Assembly: GCA_026710865.1 (NCBI GenBank)
Contig: JAPOQG010000247.1
Span: forward strand, 1-35,660
Length of the DNA stretch: 35,660 bases
Reading direction: 5' to 3'
DNA from: Acidimicrobiaceae bacterium
GTDB lineage: Bacteria > Actinomycetota > Acidimicrobiia > Acidimicrobiales > Aldehydirespiratoraceae
How positions within the stretch are numbered: the first letter of the stretch is position 1; every line of letters starts with the position of its first letter. Position numbers and translations under genes: made by a program. Below the pieces are notes generated by a model that had not been told where the DNA came from, did no database searches, and saw only the letters and a list, made by a program, of their open reading frames with translations. Positions 17,206 through 25,746 of this stretch are shown piece after piece.

Positions 17206-18347
17206 ACCGCTCCCAGGACGGCGTCGGCGATCCGGTCCTCGCATGCGGCCGTGTCCCACCATGACAGCTGGAGCTGTTTGGCCCGCCGGAAGTAGAGCTG
17301 GATGTCGTACTCCAGGGTGAAGCCGATCCCGCCGAACACCTGCTGGCTCATGGCGGTGATGTCGCGGTAGGTGCGGCAGGCGAACAGCTTGGCCATCGGG
17401 GCCAGGCGGTCTGCGGGGCGTCCGGTGCTGTGAGCCCAGGCTGCCTCGCACACCAGAAGGCGGGCGCCGTCGAGGGCCGTGCGGGCGTCGGCCAGGTAGT
17501 GAGAGATGGCCTGGAACTCGGCCAGGGCCTTGCCGAACTGGCGCCTGGTCTTGGCGTAGTCCACCGTGATGTCCAGCGCGTAGGTGGCGCCGCCGACCGC
17601 CTGCGCCGCGGCCAGGATGGCGCCAGCGTGCATGACCGAATCCCAGGCGGTCCAGCCGGTGCCTGCGGGCGAGTCGGGCCCGCCCAGCCGAGCATCGCCG
17701 GGAACCGAGACGCAGTCGAACGTCACCTGGTACTGGGTGTCGGAGGAGATGGACATCCGCTGCTCGATCCGCAGGCCCTCAGCGTCGGGCGGGACCGCGA
17801 ACAGGTCGATGTCGGTGTCGCCGTCGCCGGTGCGGGCCAGCACGATGAGCAGGTCGGCCGCCGCCGCGAACTGCACGTGGGCCTTGGCGCCGTCCAGCAC
17901 GAAGCCGTCGCCTGCGGCCCGGGCCGCCAGCTGCACGCCCCGGGGCTTGTAGCCCCCGCCCGGCTCCAACCATCCCACGGTGGCGATGGTGTCGCCCGAA
18001 GCGATCCCGCGAAGCAGCGCTTCCTGCTGGGCGAACGTGCCCGCTTCCACGATGGCGCCTGCCGCCAGCACGCAGCTCACGAAGTGGGGGAGGGGCGCCA
18101 GCGAGCGCCCCAGTTCTTCGTAGAGCACGACCCCGTCGATCAGGCTCATGTCCGAGCCGCCTGCTCTGTCTGGGACCATCAGGCCGCCTAGGCCGAGCCT
18201 GCCGAATTGCTGCCAGAGGTCGCGGGCGATGCCGTCGGGGTCGTCCTCCAACTCCCGCACCCGCTCCAGCGGGGACAGTTCTGCGCAGAGTCCCCGCACC
18301 ATGTCGCGCAGCATGTCCTGTTCGTGGGTGAAGTCCAGATCGAGCAT
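17202..18347 (-). CDS. Acyl-CoA dehydrogenase family protein
   Basis: MLDLDFTHEQDMLRDMVRGLCAELSP..., 'GGATYALDITVDYAKTRRQFGKALAEFQAISHYLAD', 'QVFGGIGFTLEYDIQLYFRRAKQ'. Start set to ATG 18347, not 18491 as in the track. Confidence 0.9.
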   Translation of the reverse strand: MLDLDFTHEQDMLRDMVRGLCAELSPLERVRELEDDPDGIARDLWQQFGRLGLGGLMVPDRAGGSDMSLIDGVVLYEELGRSLAPLPHFVSCVLAAGAIVEAGTFAQQEALLRGIASGDTIATVGWLEPGGGYKPRGVQLAARAAGDGFVLDGAKAHVQFAAAADLLIVLARTGDGDTDIDLFAVPPDAEGLRIEQRMSISSDTQYQVTFDCVSVPGDARLGGPDSPAGTGWTAWDSVMHAGAILAAAQAVGGATYALDITVDYAKTRRQFGKALAEFQAISHYLADARTALDGARLLVCEAAWAHSTGRPADRLAPMAKLFACRTYRDITAMSQQVFGGIGFTLEYDIQLYFRRAKQLQLSWWDTAACEDRIADAVLGAV

Positions 18348-18393
18348 CAGTGCCCTCCCGTGCCACCGGGGCGGTTCGAAGGTCGCGCCGCCG

Positions 18394-19548
18394 TCACGGC
18401 TGCCAGTCCTCGCCTCGACGCTGCCACGGGTTGTCGTCGGCCGACATCGGCAGGGCGACCCTGGCCGTTCCGGTGGAGCAGATGCGGTCATCGCCCCGCA
18501 GCACCAGCTCCAGTTCGGCCCAGCCGCAGCCGGAGTCGTCGGTGGGAACCGCGGTGACCGTGGAGGCGATGGTCATGGTGTCGCCGGGGAAGACCGGGTC
18601 GTGCATGCGGAACGAGATCCGTCCGAGGCGCCCCTTCGGGCCGGTCCAGTCGGTGATGGCCCGCTCCATCCAGGCCAGCTGGTTGGGGGTGTTCAAGAAG
18701 ATGTCCCGGGTGCCGTTGCGCTCGGTGGCGAAGTGGTAGTCGTGGTGCATCGGACGCCAGTCGCGGCTGGCCAGGGCGCCCAGCACGACGGTGGTGGCGG
18801 TCACGTCGTGGGTGAGGTCGGGCAGGGTGTCGCCCACCCGGATCTGGTCGTGAGCGGGATCGGGCTTGGCCCGTGGGCCGGCGGTCTCGGCCTGCCCGGG
18901 CGGACCCTTACGCAGCGGGGCCGTCGCCGCGGCCTGCGGGTTGGCGGCTTGCGGGTTGGCGGCTTGCGGGTTGGCGGCCGTCGCCCCGCTCGTCGCCGGC
19001 TCGCCAGCCGGCGACCACTCCCGGGCGGGAACGCCGGCGCCGTCGCGGCGGTAGCCGAAAGCGGTGTAGGACTCGACCCCCACGAGGTCGCCGGCCTGGT
19101 TGTGGTACTCGACGTCGATCACCCAGAAGCGCCCCGAGCCCAGCCGGGTGGTCTTGGGTCCGCTGACGGATCGCAGCACCTGGCGATGGCTGATGAAGTC
19201 GCCGGGGCGCACCGGGTCGCCGAACACGACGGCGTTGTCCCCGATGATCGCCTCGGGGAGACCGAGGAGGTCCTTGAGGTCGAAGTGCGCCCGGAGGGCG
19301 ACCTGTTCGGTGGTCGCGCCGGGCGCCCAGCGGTGGGGGCGCATCCACAGCGACAGGGTGCTGAGGGGCAGGATGGTCCCCCCGGCGAGCATCTCGGCCA
19401 CCGCCGGCTCCCAGTACAGCGGGTTGGCGTTCTCGGTGGCGGCCAGCGTGTTCCAGCCGTAGGACATGTCCGCGGGGAAGTCCGCGGTCTCCGGGTACAT
19501 CGGGCGACCGATCATCTCGGCGACGTCGGCAGGCAGCTCGGCGGTCAT
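18394..19548 (-). CDS. MaoC-like / FAS1-like dehydratase domain protein (double hot-dog)
   Basis: MTAELPADVAEMIGRPMYPETADFPADMSYGWNTLAATENANPLYWEP...; C-terminal half 'DTLPDLTHDVTATTVVLGALASRDWRPMHHDYHFATERNGTRDIFLNTPNQLAWMERAITDW'. Start set to ATG 19548. Confidence 0.85.
   Translation of the reverse strand: MTAELPADVAEMIGRPMYPETADFPADMSYGWNTLAATENANPLYWEPAVAEMLAGGTILPLSTLSLWMRPHRWAPGATTEQVALRAHFDLKDLLGLPEAIIGDNAVVFGDPVRPGDFISHRQVLRSVSGPKTTRLGSGRFWVIDVEYHNQAGDLVGVESYTAFGYRRDGAGVPAREWSPAGEPATSGATAANPQAANPQAANPQAAATAPLRKGPPGQAETAGPRAKPDPAHDQIRVGDTLPDLTHDVTATTVVLGALASRDWRPMHHDYHFATERNGTRDIFLNTPNQLAWMERAITDWTGPKGRLGRISFRMHDPVFPGDTMTIASTVTAVPTDDSGCGWAELELVLRGDDRICSTGTARVALPMSADDNPWQRRGEDWQP
18931..18980 (-). 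repeat. 15-bp tandem repeat encoding (ANPQA)n in the linker between hot-dog halves
   Basis: ggcttgcgggttggc repeated about three times; translation ANPQAANPQAANPQAAATAP. Confidence 0.85.
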
Positions 19549-19571
19549 GTGATCACCCCCGCCCGTCCGTC

Positions 19572-19695
19572 CGGAATTGGCAGCGTTTTGTGCGGATGGC
19601 GTGCATAACGCTGCCAGTTCGTTGGGGGTGTGGAGGCCGTGGCGGAATTGGCAGCGTTTTGTGCGGATGGCGTGCAGAATGCTGCCAGTTCGTTG
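19572..19695 (+). repeat. Two direct copies (53 bp, 51/53 identical) of a REP/MITE-like hairpin element
   Basis: Copies at 19572-19624 and 19643-19695; each has 14-nt arms and a 19-nt loop (19574-19620; 19645-19691). Confidence 0.9.
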
Positions 19696-19696
19696 T

Positions 19697-20872
19697 TCAT
19701 GCGATGACCCCCGCGGATGCAAGAGCTGCGACCCGGGCCTCGTCGTAGCCCGCCTCGGCCAGCAGCTCGGCGGTGTCGGTCTGCGTGAGGTCCGGCAGCC
19801 GGCTCGACGGCTCGGCAGCGACCGCGCCGGCCCATACCGCACCGACCTGCTCGACCGTCCCGTCGGTGGGATGGTCGGCCTTGACCACCGCTCCACGGGC
19901 CAGGTACTGGTCGTCGCGCACGGACTCGGAGACGCGGTTGACCGGAGCCACGCAGCAGTCGGCAGGACCGAGCCGGCGCACCCACTCGTCGCGTTCCGCG
20001 GTGGCGAGACGAGCTGCCAACGCGGCCCGGATCTCGTCCTGAAGTTCGTCGTCGGTCTGCGCGTCGACGTACCGGTCGAGCCCCAGGGCCCGGCACAGGT
20101 TCGCCCAGAACGTAGGCTCGATGGCGGCCACCGACAGGTACTCGCCGTCGGCGCAGGCGTACACGCCGTAGCAGGCGTAGCGGCCGGTGAGGATGTAATG
20201 GCCCGGTCCGGGCTCGGCGCCGGTGGCCAGATGCTCGTCGGCGTACAGCGCCATCATCCCCAGCGCCCCGTCGGCCACCGACACGTCCAGGTGCTCGCCG
20301 CGGCCGGTGCGTTCCCGGCGCAGCAGAGCGGCCATCACCGCCATGGCCGCGTGCATCCCGCCGGCGGCGATGTCGGCCACCGTCGCGCCGGGCAGCGCGG
20401 GCGCGCCGTCGCGGTCGCGCCCGCTGCAGTGCAGGTAGCCCGCCACGGCCAGGTAGTTGAGGTCGTGTCCGGCCCAGTGGCGCCGCGGGCCGGTCTGGCC
20501 GTAGCCGCTGGTGGAGCAGTAGACGATGCCCGCATTGATGTCCGCCACCGCCTGGTAGCCGACGCCGAGGCGGTCGACCACACCGGGACGGAAGCTCTCC
20601 ACCACCACGTCGGCGCGGCGGGCCAAGTCCAGGAAGGCGTCTCGCCCGCCGTCGGACTTGAGATCGAGCAGGGCTCGCTTCATGCCCCGGTGGCCGCTGT
20701 AGGCGTAGGCGGGGGGCACGATGGCGACGCCGGCTCGACGGGGCACCGGAGCCACCTTGACCACATCCGCCCCGTAGTCGGCCAGCAGCCGGGTGGCCCG
20801 GGCCGCGGGACCGACCGAGGACAGGTCCAGCACGCTGACACCCTCGAGCGCGCCCGCACCGGAAGCGGTCAT
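19697..20872 (-). CDS. CoA-transferase family III (CaiB/BaiF-type)
   Basis: 'GVSVLDLSSVGPAARATRLLADYGADVVKVAP', 'RALLDLKSDGGRDAFLDLARRADVVVESFRPGVVDRLGVGYQAVADINAGIVYCSTSGYGQTGP'. Confidence 0.92.
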   Translation of the reverse strand: MTASGAGALEGVSVLDLSSVGPAARATRLLADYGADVVKVAPVPRRAGVAIVPPAYAYSGHRGMKRALLDLKSDGGRDAFLDLARRADVVVESFRPGVVDRLGVGYQAVADINAGIVYCSTSGYGQTGPRRHWAGHDLNYLAVAGYLHCSGRDRDGAPALPGATVADIAAGGMHAAMAVMAALLRRERTGRGEHLDVSVADGALGMMALYADEHLATGAEPGPGHYILTGRYACYGVYACADGEYLSVAAIEPTFWANLCRALGLDRYVDAQTDDELQDEIRAALAARLATAERDEWVRRLGPADCCVAPVNRVSESVRDDQYLARGAVVKADHPTDGTVEQVGAVWAGAVAAEPSSRLPDLTQTDTAELLAEAGYDEARVAALASAGVIA

Positions 20873-20879
20873 CGCACCG

Positions 20880-22103
20880 TCAGAAGTTCTTGGGGAGGCC
20901 GAGGCCCCGGCGGGCGATGATGTTCTTCTGGATCTCCGAGGCGCCCCCGCCGATGGTGTCGATCACGGTGAAGCGGTAGGTCGATTCGGAGCGGCCGGCC
21001 ATGGGAGCGTCGGCGGTGTGGACCCGCAGCTGCGATCCCGGTCCCGCGATGTCCATGGACGCGTCGGCCAGGCGCTTGGACAGCTCGGTGGCGTAGAGCT
21101 TGTACTCCGAGGCGGCCACCGTCGGCGGCTGGAAACCCTCCCTGCCGTCGCGCACCGCCTGCTCCACCTTGACCGCCTCGGCCACGAACTTGAGTCCCAG
21201 CACGCGGGCCACCTCGGCCTCGGTGTGCAGGTTGGCCAGCCGGGCCCGCACCCGCGGATCGTCCCGTACCGCCTCGCCGTCGCGCTCGGCGTCCTGCACC
21301 CACTCGGTGAGCAGGTCGAGGCGCTGCTTGATGGGCGAGAACGTGAACATGGTGAAGCGCTCGAGGTCGAGGGCCTGGCTGATGTAGCGGAACCCGTGGT
21401 CGACCTCGCCGACCACGTAGTCGTCGGGCACGAACACGTCGTCTAGGAACACCGAGTTGGTGCGCTCGTCGCCCATGGTCCAGATGGCGTCGATGGTGAT
21501 GCCGGGCTGGTCGAGCGGCACCAGCATCAAGGTGATGCCCATGTGCTTGTTGCCGGGGTCGGTGCGGGTGCCGAGCCAGTACCACTCCGCGAAGTGGGCT
21601 GAGGTGGTCCAGATCTTCTGGCCGTTGAGCAGCCAGCCCTCGGTGCCGTCGTCGGTTGTGCAGCGCTCGGCCCTCAGGCGCATGGAGGCCGCGTCGGAGC
21701 CGGCGTCGGGCTCGGAGTAGCCCACCGCGAACTCCACGTCGTTCTCCAGGATCATGGGCAGGAACTCGGCCTTCAGGCGCTCGGAGCCGTGGGCGATGAT
21801 GGTCTTGCCGACGATGCCGACGCCCTTGCCGATCTGGGGCCCGCCCCGGGCCGCCAGCGCCTCGTTGAGCAGGTACTCGTAGACGCCCTCTCCCTCGCTG
21901 CCGCCGTACTCCGCGGGCCAGGTGATGCCGAGCCATCCCTTGTGGCCCATCTCCTTCATGAAGGCCCGGCGCTCGGGCGTGTCCACCAGCTGGGCCATGT
22001 TCTCCCTGGTCAGGTCGAACACGTCCGGGTCGTCGTGGGCGTCGAGGAAGGCCTCGACCTCGGCCGCGAACGCCTTCTGGGTGTCGGAGAACTCGAAGTC
22101 CAT
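20880..22103 (-). CDS. Acyl-CoA dehydrogenase family protein
   Basis: MDFEFSDTQKAFAAEVEAFLDAHDD..., 'GWLGITWPAEYGG', 'VGYSEPDAGSDAASMRLRAE', 'IGGGASEIQKNIIARRGLGLPKNF'. Confidence 0.95.
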   Translation of the reverse strand: MDFEFSDTQKAFAAEVEAFLDAHDDPDVFDLTRENMAQLVDTPERRAFMKEMGHKGWLGITWPAEYGGSEGEGVYEYLLNEALAARGGPQIGKGVGIVGKTIIAHGSERLKAEFLPMILENDVEFAVGYSEPDAGSDAASMRLRAERCTTDDGTEGWLLNGQKIWTTSAHFAEWYWLGTRTDPGNKHMGITLMLVPLDQPGITIDAIWTMGDERTNSVFLDDVFVPDDYVVGEVDHGFRYISQALDLERFTMFTFSPIKQRLDLLTEWVQDAERDGEAVRDDPRVRARLANLHTEAEVARVLGLKFVAEAVKVEQAVRDGREGFQPPTVAASEYKLYATELSKRLADASMDIAGPGSQLRVHTADAPMAGRSESTYRFTVIDTIGGGASEIQKNIIARRGLGLPKNF

Positions 22104-22191
22104 CGGCGGCCCCCCTGGGATGGCTGCGACCGACAGCAGCGTACCGGGGGACCGGTCGGCGCCGTGATCGGACCGCTGCCCGCCGGGCCCT

Positions 22192-22980
22192 CTAGTAGAG
22201 GGAGCCGGAGCGCACCACCGGGTCCTGGCCCCTGGCTCGGCGCAACTCGTCGTCGAGGGCCCTGGTCAGAGACACCAGATCGGATGTGGCCGTGACCATC
22301 CCGAATCCCTGCCGGATGCGTCGCTGGACCAGCTCGGCGGAGGTGTGGCACCCGGCCACCACGCCGTGACGGGCGCAGCCGGCCGCGATGGCGGCCAGGG
22401 CGTCGTCGAAGACTTCGTTGCCGTCGTTGTTGCCCGGTGGCAGGCCCAGGGTCAGCGACAGGTCGGAGGGCCCCACGTAGGCGGCGTCCACTCCGGGCAC
22501 CGACAGGATGTCGTCGAGGTTCTCGACGGCCTCGGCGGTCTCGATCATGGGGATCACGGCCACGTCGGCGTTCGCGTGGGCGTAGTAGTCGGGTCCCTCC
22601 TGGCGCAGCGCCCGCGCCGGGCCGTAGCTGCGGATGCCGTCGGGCGCGTACCGGCAGGCCCGAACGGCCGCCTCGGCCTCGGCGCGGGTGTTGACCATGG
22701 GCACGACGATGCCCCGGGCGCCGGCGTCGAGGCTCTTGCCGATCAGTCCGGCCTCGTTCCAGAGAACCCGCACCACCGGAGTGGCCGATCCGAGGTTGAT
22801 GGCCTGCAGCATCTTCCAGGCCTCGTCGTGGTCGTTGAAGCCGTGCTGGGTGTCGACGCAGACGTAGTCGAAGTCGCAGCGGGCCACGATCTCGGCCGAG
22901 AACGCGTTGGGGATGGTCAGCCAGGCCCCGACCGCGGTCTCGCCGGCCGCCCAGCGCTCTCTCATCGGATTGCTTCTCAT
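22192..22980 (-). CDS. HpcH/HpaI-type aldolase
   Basis: 'GAWLTIPNAFSAEIVARCDFDYVCVDTQHGFNDHDEAWKMLQAI', 'IPMIETAEAVENLDDILSVPGVDAAYVGPSDLSLTLG'. Start set to ATG 22980, not 23580. Confidence 0.9.
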   Translation of the reverse strand: MRSNPMRERWAAGETAVGAWLTIPNAFSAEIVARCDFDYVCVDTQHGFNDHDEAWKMLQAINLGSATPVVRVLWNEAGLIGKSLDAGARGIVVPMVNTRAEAEAAVRACRYAPDGIRSYGPARALRQEGPDYYAHANADVAVIPMIETAEAVENLDDILSVPGVDAAYVGPSDLSLTLGLPPGNNDGNEVFDDALAAIAAGCARHGVVAGCHTSAELVQRRIRQGFGMVTATSDLVSLTRALDDELRRARGQDPVVRSGSLY

Positions 22981-23145
22981 GGCGATGACTTCTATCAGGT
23001 GTTTGCCGCGGGGCGGGCAATGGCCGCATCCGCGGCACGGGTCAGAAGGGCCAACCGGTAGCCTCCGGTGACCGAAATGCTCCGTGGGCCCTGCGGCTTG
23101 GCGGAGCGTCAACGCACAGCACAAGCAGACTTCGAGGAGCACACC

Positions 23146-23646
23146 ATGGCCGTGACAGCATTCCGGGGCAATCCCGTCCAAACCAGCGGTGACTTGCCGG
23201 CCGTGGGTGACGCCGCACCGGCCTTCAGCCTCACCGGGGGCGACCTGGGAGCGGTCACGTCGGAGGGTCTGGCGGGTGGCCGGGTGGTGCTGAACGTCTT
23301 CCCGTCGATCGACACCCCGACCTGTGCCCAGAGCGTGCGCACGTTCAACGAGCGGGCCGCCGGCCTCGAGGACACGACCGTGGTGTGCGTGTCGGCCGAC
23401 CTGCCCTTCGCGGCGAGCCGGTTCTGCGGCGCCGAGGGCATCGACAACGTCGCCACCGGCTCGACCTTCCGCAACCCCGAGTTCCTCGACGACTACGGAG
23501 TCGGCCTCACCGGGAGCCCTCTGGCCGGCCTGTGCGCTCGGGCGGTCGTGGTAATCGGCTCCGACGGCACCGTGCTGCACTCGCAGCTGGTGGGCGAGAT
23601 CGCCGACGAGCCCGACTACGACGCGGCCATAGCCGCCCTGGGCTGA
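23146..23646 (+). CDS. tpx: Thiol peroxidase
   Basis: MAVTAFRGNPVQTSGDLPAVGDAAPAFSLTGGDLG..., 'NVFPSIDTPTCAQSVRTFNE' active site, 'VVCVSADLPFAASRFCGAEGIDNV'; GAGGAG upstream. Start set to ATG 23146. Confidence 0.95.
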   Translation: MAVTAFRGNPVQTSGDLPAVGDAAPAFSLTGGDLGAVTSEGLAGGRVVLNVFPSIDTPTCAQSVRTFNERAAGLEDTTVVCVSADLPFAASRFCGAEGIDNVATGSTFRNPEFLDDYGVGLTGSPLAGLCARAVVVIGSDGTVLHSQLVGEIADEPDYDAAIAALG

Positions 23647-23665
23647 GCCCGCCCCGATCCTCAGC

Positions 23666-25741
23666 TCAGGGGGTTGGAGCGGTCACCTCGCGACGGTACG
23701 GAGTCGAGTCGGAGTCGTCGGTAGGAGCCTCCAGCTCCTCGGCGCAACGGCGGCCGTCCCACACCGCGGCCGCGATCGTGCCGGGGGCTAGAGCGTCTCC
23801 GACCGCCCTCACGCTCCGCAGGCCGCGGTCAGCCCACCCGTCTCGGCGCGCCAGCAGCTCTGCGCAGAGCCCGTCCACTGGCAGCCGAGAGGTCACCAGC
23901 AGCGCTGTCTCGGCCTCGACCCGGCCCTCGCGGCCGGTGAAGGCGCACTCTGTGCCGAGCCCGTCATCGAGCACGGCCGACACCGCAGTGGACGTGAACA
24001 GGTCGACGCCCGCCTCCATGAGCCGGGCTTGTATGCGGTGCTGCTCCATGGTGTTCACCGTCCAGGCCGACACCAGCGGCTCGGGCGTGACGAGCACGAC
24101 CTCGTAGCCCTCGGATCGGAGCAGCTCGGCCAGCACGCCGCCCATGTAGTAGTGGTCGTCGTCGTACACCGCCACCCGGACGCCTGCGGGGCGGCTCCCG
24201 GCCAGGATGTCGTCGGGGGTGAGCACCGGCGTCGCGCCGATGGGCATGGCGCCGGCCCGGGTGTGCCATCGGGCCACGCCGTCGCGGCGCCACACCGAGC
24301 CGGTGGTCACCGCCACATGGGCGAATCCGTAGGCCAGCGCCTCCTCGGCCGTAATGTCGCTCTCCAGATAGTGCTCGACGTTGTCGAGCTGTGAGAGCTG
24401 GCCCAGGCGGTAGTCGACCACCCTGATCCACTCGGCCAAGCCCGGCAGCCTGGCCTCTGCGGCCACCCTGCCGCCGAGCGTGCGCGACCTCTCGGCCAGC
24501 ACCACCTCGTAGCCCCGCTTGCCGAGCGCCACAGCCGCCTCCAGGCCGGCCGGGCCGGCCCCCACCACCAGCACCCTCTCGTCCGCGTGGCGCGGCCGGT
24601 AGCGCTCCGGGTGCCAGCCTCTCCGCCATTCCTCGCCCATCGAGGGGTTCTGGGTGCAGCGGATGGGCGACATGGTGTAGTCGCCGGTCACGCAGATGTT
24701 GCAGCCGATGCACTCGCGGATGTCCCCGAGCCGGCCCTCCTCGATCTTTCGGGGCAGGTACGGGTCGGCGATCGAGGGGCGGGCTGCGCCGATGAAGTCC
24801 AGGATGCCCTGGCGGATCATCCTGACCATGGTGTCGGGCGACGTGAAGCGGCCGACCCCGACGACCGGCTTGGACGTGAGGGCCTTGAGACCCCGCACCC
24901 ACTGCTCCTCGTGGGCCTCGGCGCTGAAGCGCGACGTGACGCTGTCGTCCTCCCAGGTGCCGGGCACGAAGTCCCACAGGTCGGGAATCTCGCCCAGCTC
25001 ACCGATCACCGCCTCGATCTCGGCGCGGTCGATGCCGTCGCGGTACATGGTCTCGTCGACTGTCACCCTGCAGGCCACCGCAGCCCTTCCCGCCACCTCC
25101 TCCACGGCATCCTCCAGCAGCTCGCGCAGCAGCCGCATCCGGTTCGTGAGGCTGCCGCCGTACTCGTCGCTGCGGTGGTTGTAGCGGCGCGACAGGAAGT
25201 GGTGGGCTGCGCCGAGGGAGTGGCCCGAGTAGACGTAGACCAGGTCGAACCCGGCCCGCAGCGACCGGTCCACGGCCTGACGGTGCCAGCGGCGCAGGTT
25301 GGCGATGTCGCGCTTGGTCATGGCTCTGGCCTGAACCGGGTGGGTGGACCCCGAGATGACGGGGAGAGGCGAGGGCGCCTGGGGGACGACCCGTGAGTGG
25401 AGGTTGGAGCCGTCGAGCCCGTTGTAGGCCAGCTCGATGCCGGCCAGCGCCCCGAACTCGTGGACCCTCTCGGCCATCAGGGCCAGCGCCGGGATGTCGG
25501 AGTCATCCCAGATGCGGGCCTCGATGTACGGGGTGACCTCCGAGGTGTAGTGGATCTCGGCCTCCTCGGTGCAGACGACCGCCCAGCCTCCCTGGGCCTT
25601 CACCGCCCGCATCTCGGCGCAGGCGGCGGGGTCGCGGTAGCCCATGCCGTTGCAGTGGGGCACCTGGAAGAACCGGTTCCGGGCTGTCAGCGGTCCGATC
25701 CGCACCGGCTCGAACAGGATGTCGTAGGCGGGGTCGCGCAT
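23666..25741 (-). CDS. Trimethylamine-dehydrogenase-family NADH:flavin oxidoreductase (OYE-like barrel, 4Fe-4S, NAD/FAD domain)
   Basis: 'FEPVRIGPLTARNRFFQVPHCNGMGY', 'CIGCNICVTGDYTMSPIRCTQNPSMGEEWRRGWHPERYRP', 'VLVVGAGPAGLEAAVALGKRGYEVVLAE'. Start set to ATG 25741. Confidence 0.9.
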   Translation of the reverse strand: MRDPAYDILFEPVRIGPLTARNRFFQVPHCNGMGYRDPAACAEMRAVKAQGGWAVVCTEEAEIHYTSEVTPYIEARIWDDSDIPALALMAERVHEFGALAGIELAYNGLDGSNLHSRVVPQAPSPLPVISGSTHPVQARAMTKRDIANLRRWHRQAVDRSLRAGFDLVYVYSGHSLGAAHHFLSRRYNHRSDEYGGSLTNRMRLLRELLEDAVEEVAGRAAVACRVTVDETMYRDGIDRAEIEAVIGELGEIPDLWDFVPGTWEDDSVTSRFSAEAHEEQWVRGLKALTSKPVVGVGRFTSPDTMVRMIRQGILDFIGAARPSIADPYLPRKIEEGRLGDIRECIGCNICVTGDYTMSPIRCTQNPSMGEEWRRGWHPERYRPRHADERVLVVGAGPAGLEAAVALGKRGYEVVLAERSRTLGGRVAAEARLPGLAEWIRVVDYRLGQLSQLDNVEHYLESDITAEEALAYGFAHVAVTTGSVWRRDGVARWHTRAGAMPIGATPVLTPDDILAGSRPAGVRVAVYDDDHYYMGGVLAELLRSEGYEVVLVTPEPLVSAWTVNTMEQHRIQARLMEAGVDLFTSTAVSAVLDDGLGTECAFTGREGRVEAETALLVTSRLPVDGLCAELLARRDGWADRGLRSVRAVGDALAPGTIAAAVWDGRRCAEELEAPTDDSDSTPYRREVTAPTP

Positions 25742-25746
25742 GGCGG

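Noticed and set aside
18394-19896. 500-aa version of the MaoC-like ORF, extending through the hairpin copies
   Set aside because: Homologous-looking sequence starts at ATG 19548; the extension is just the translated repeat spacer.
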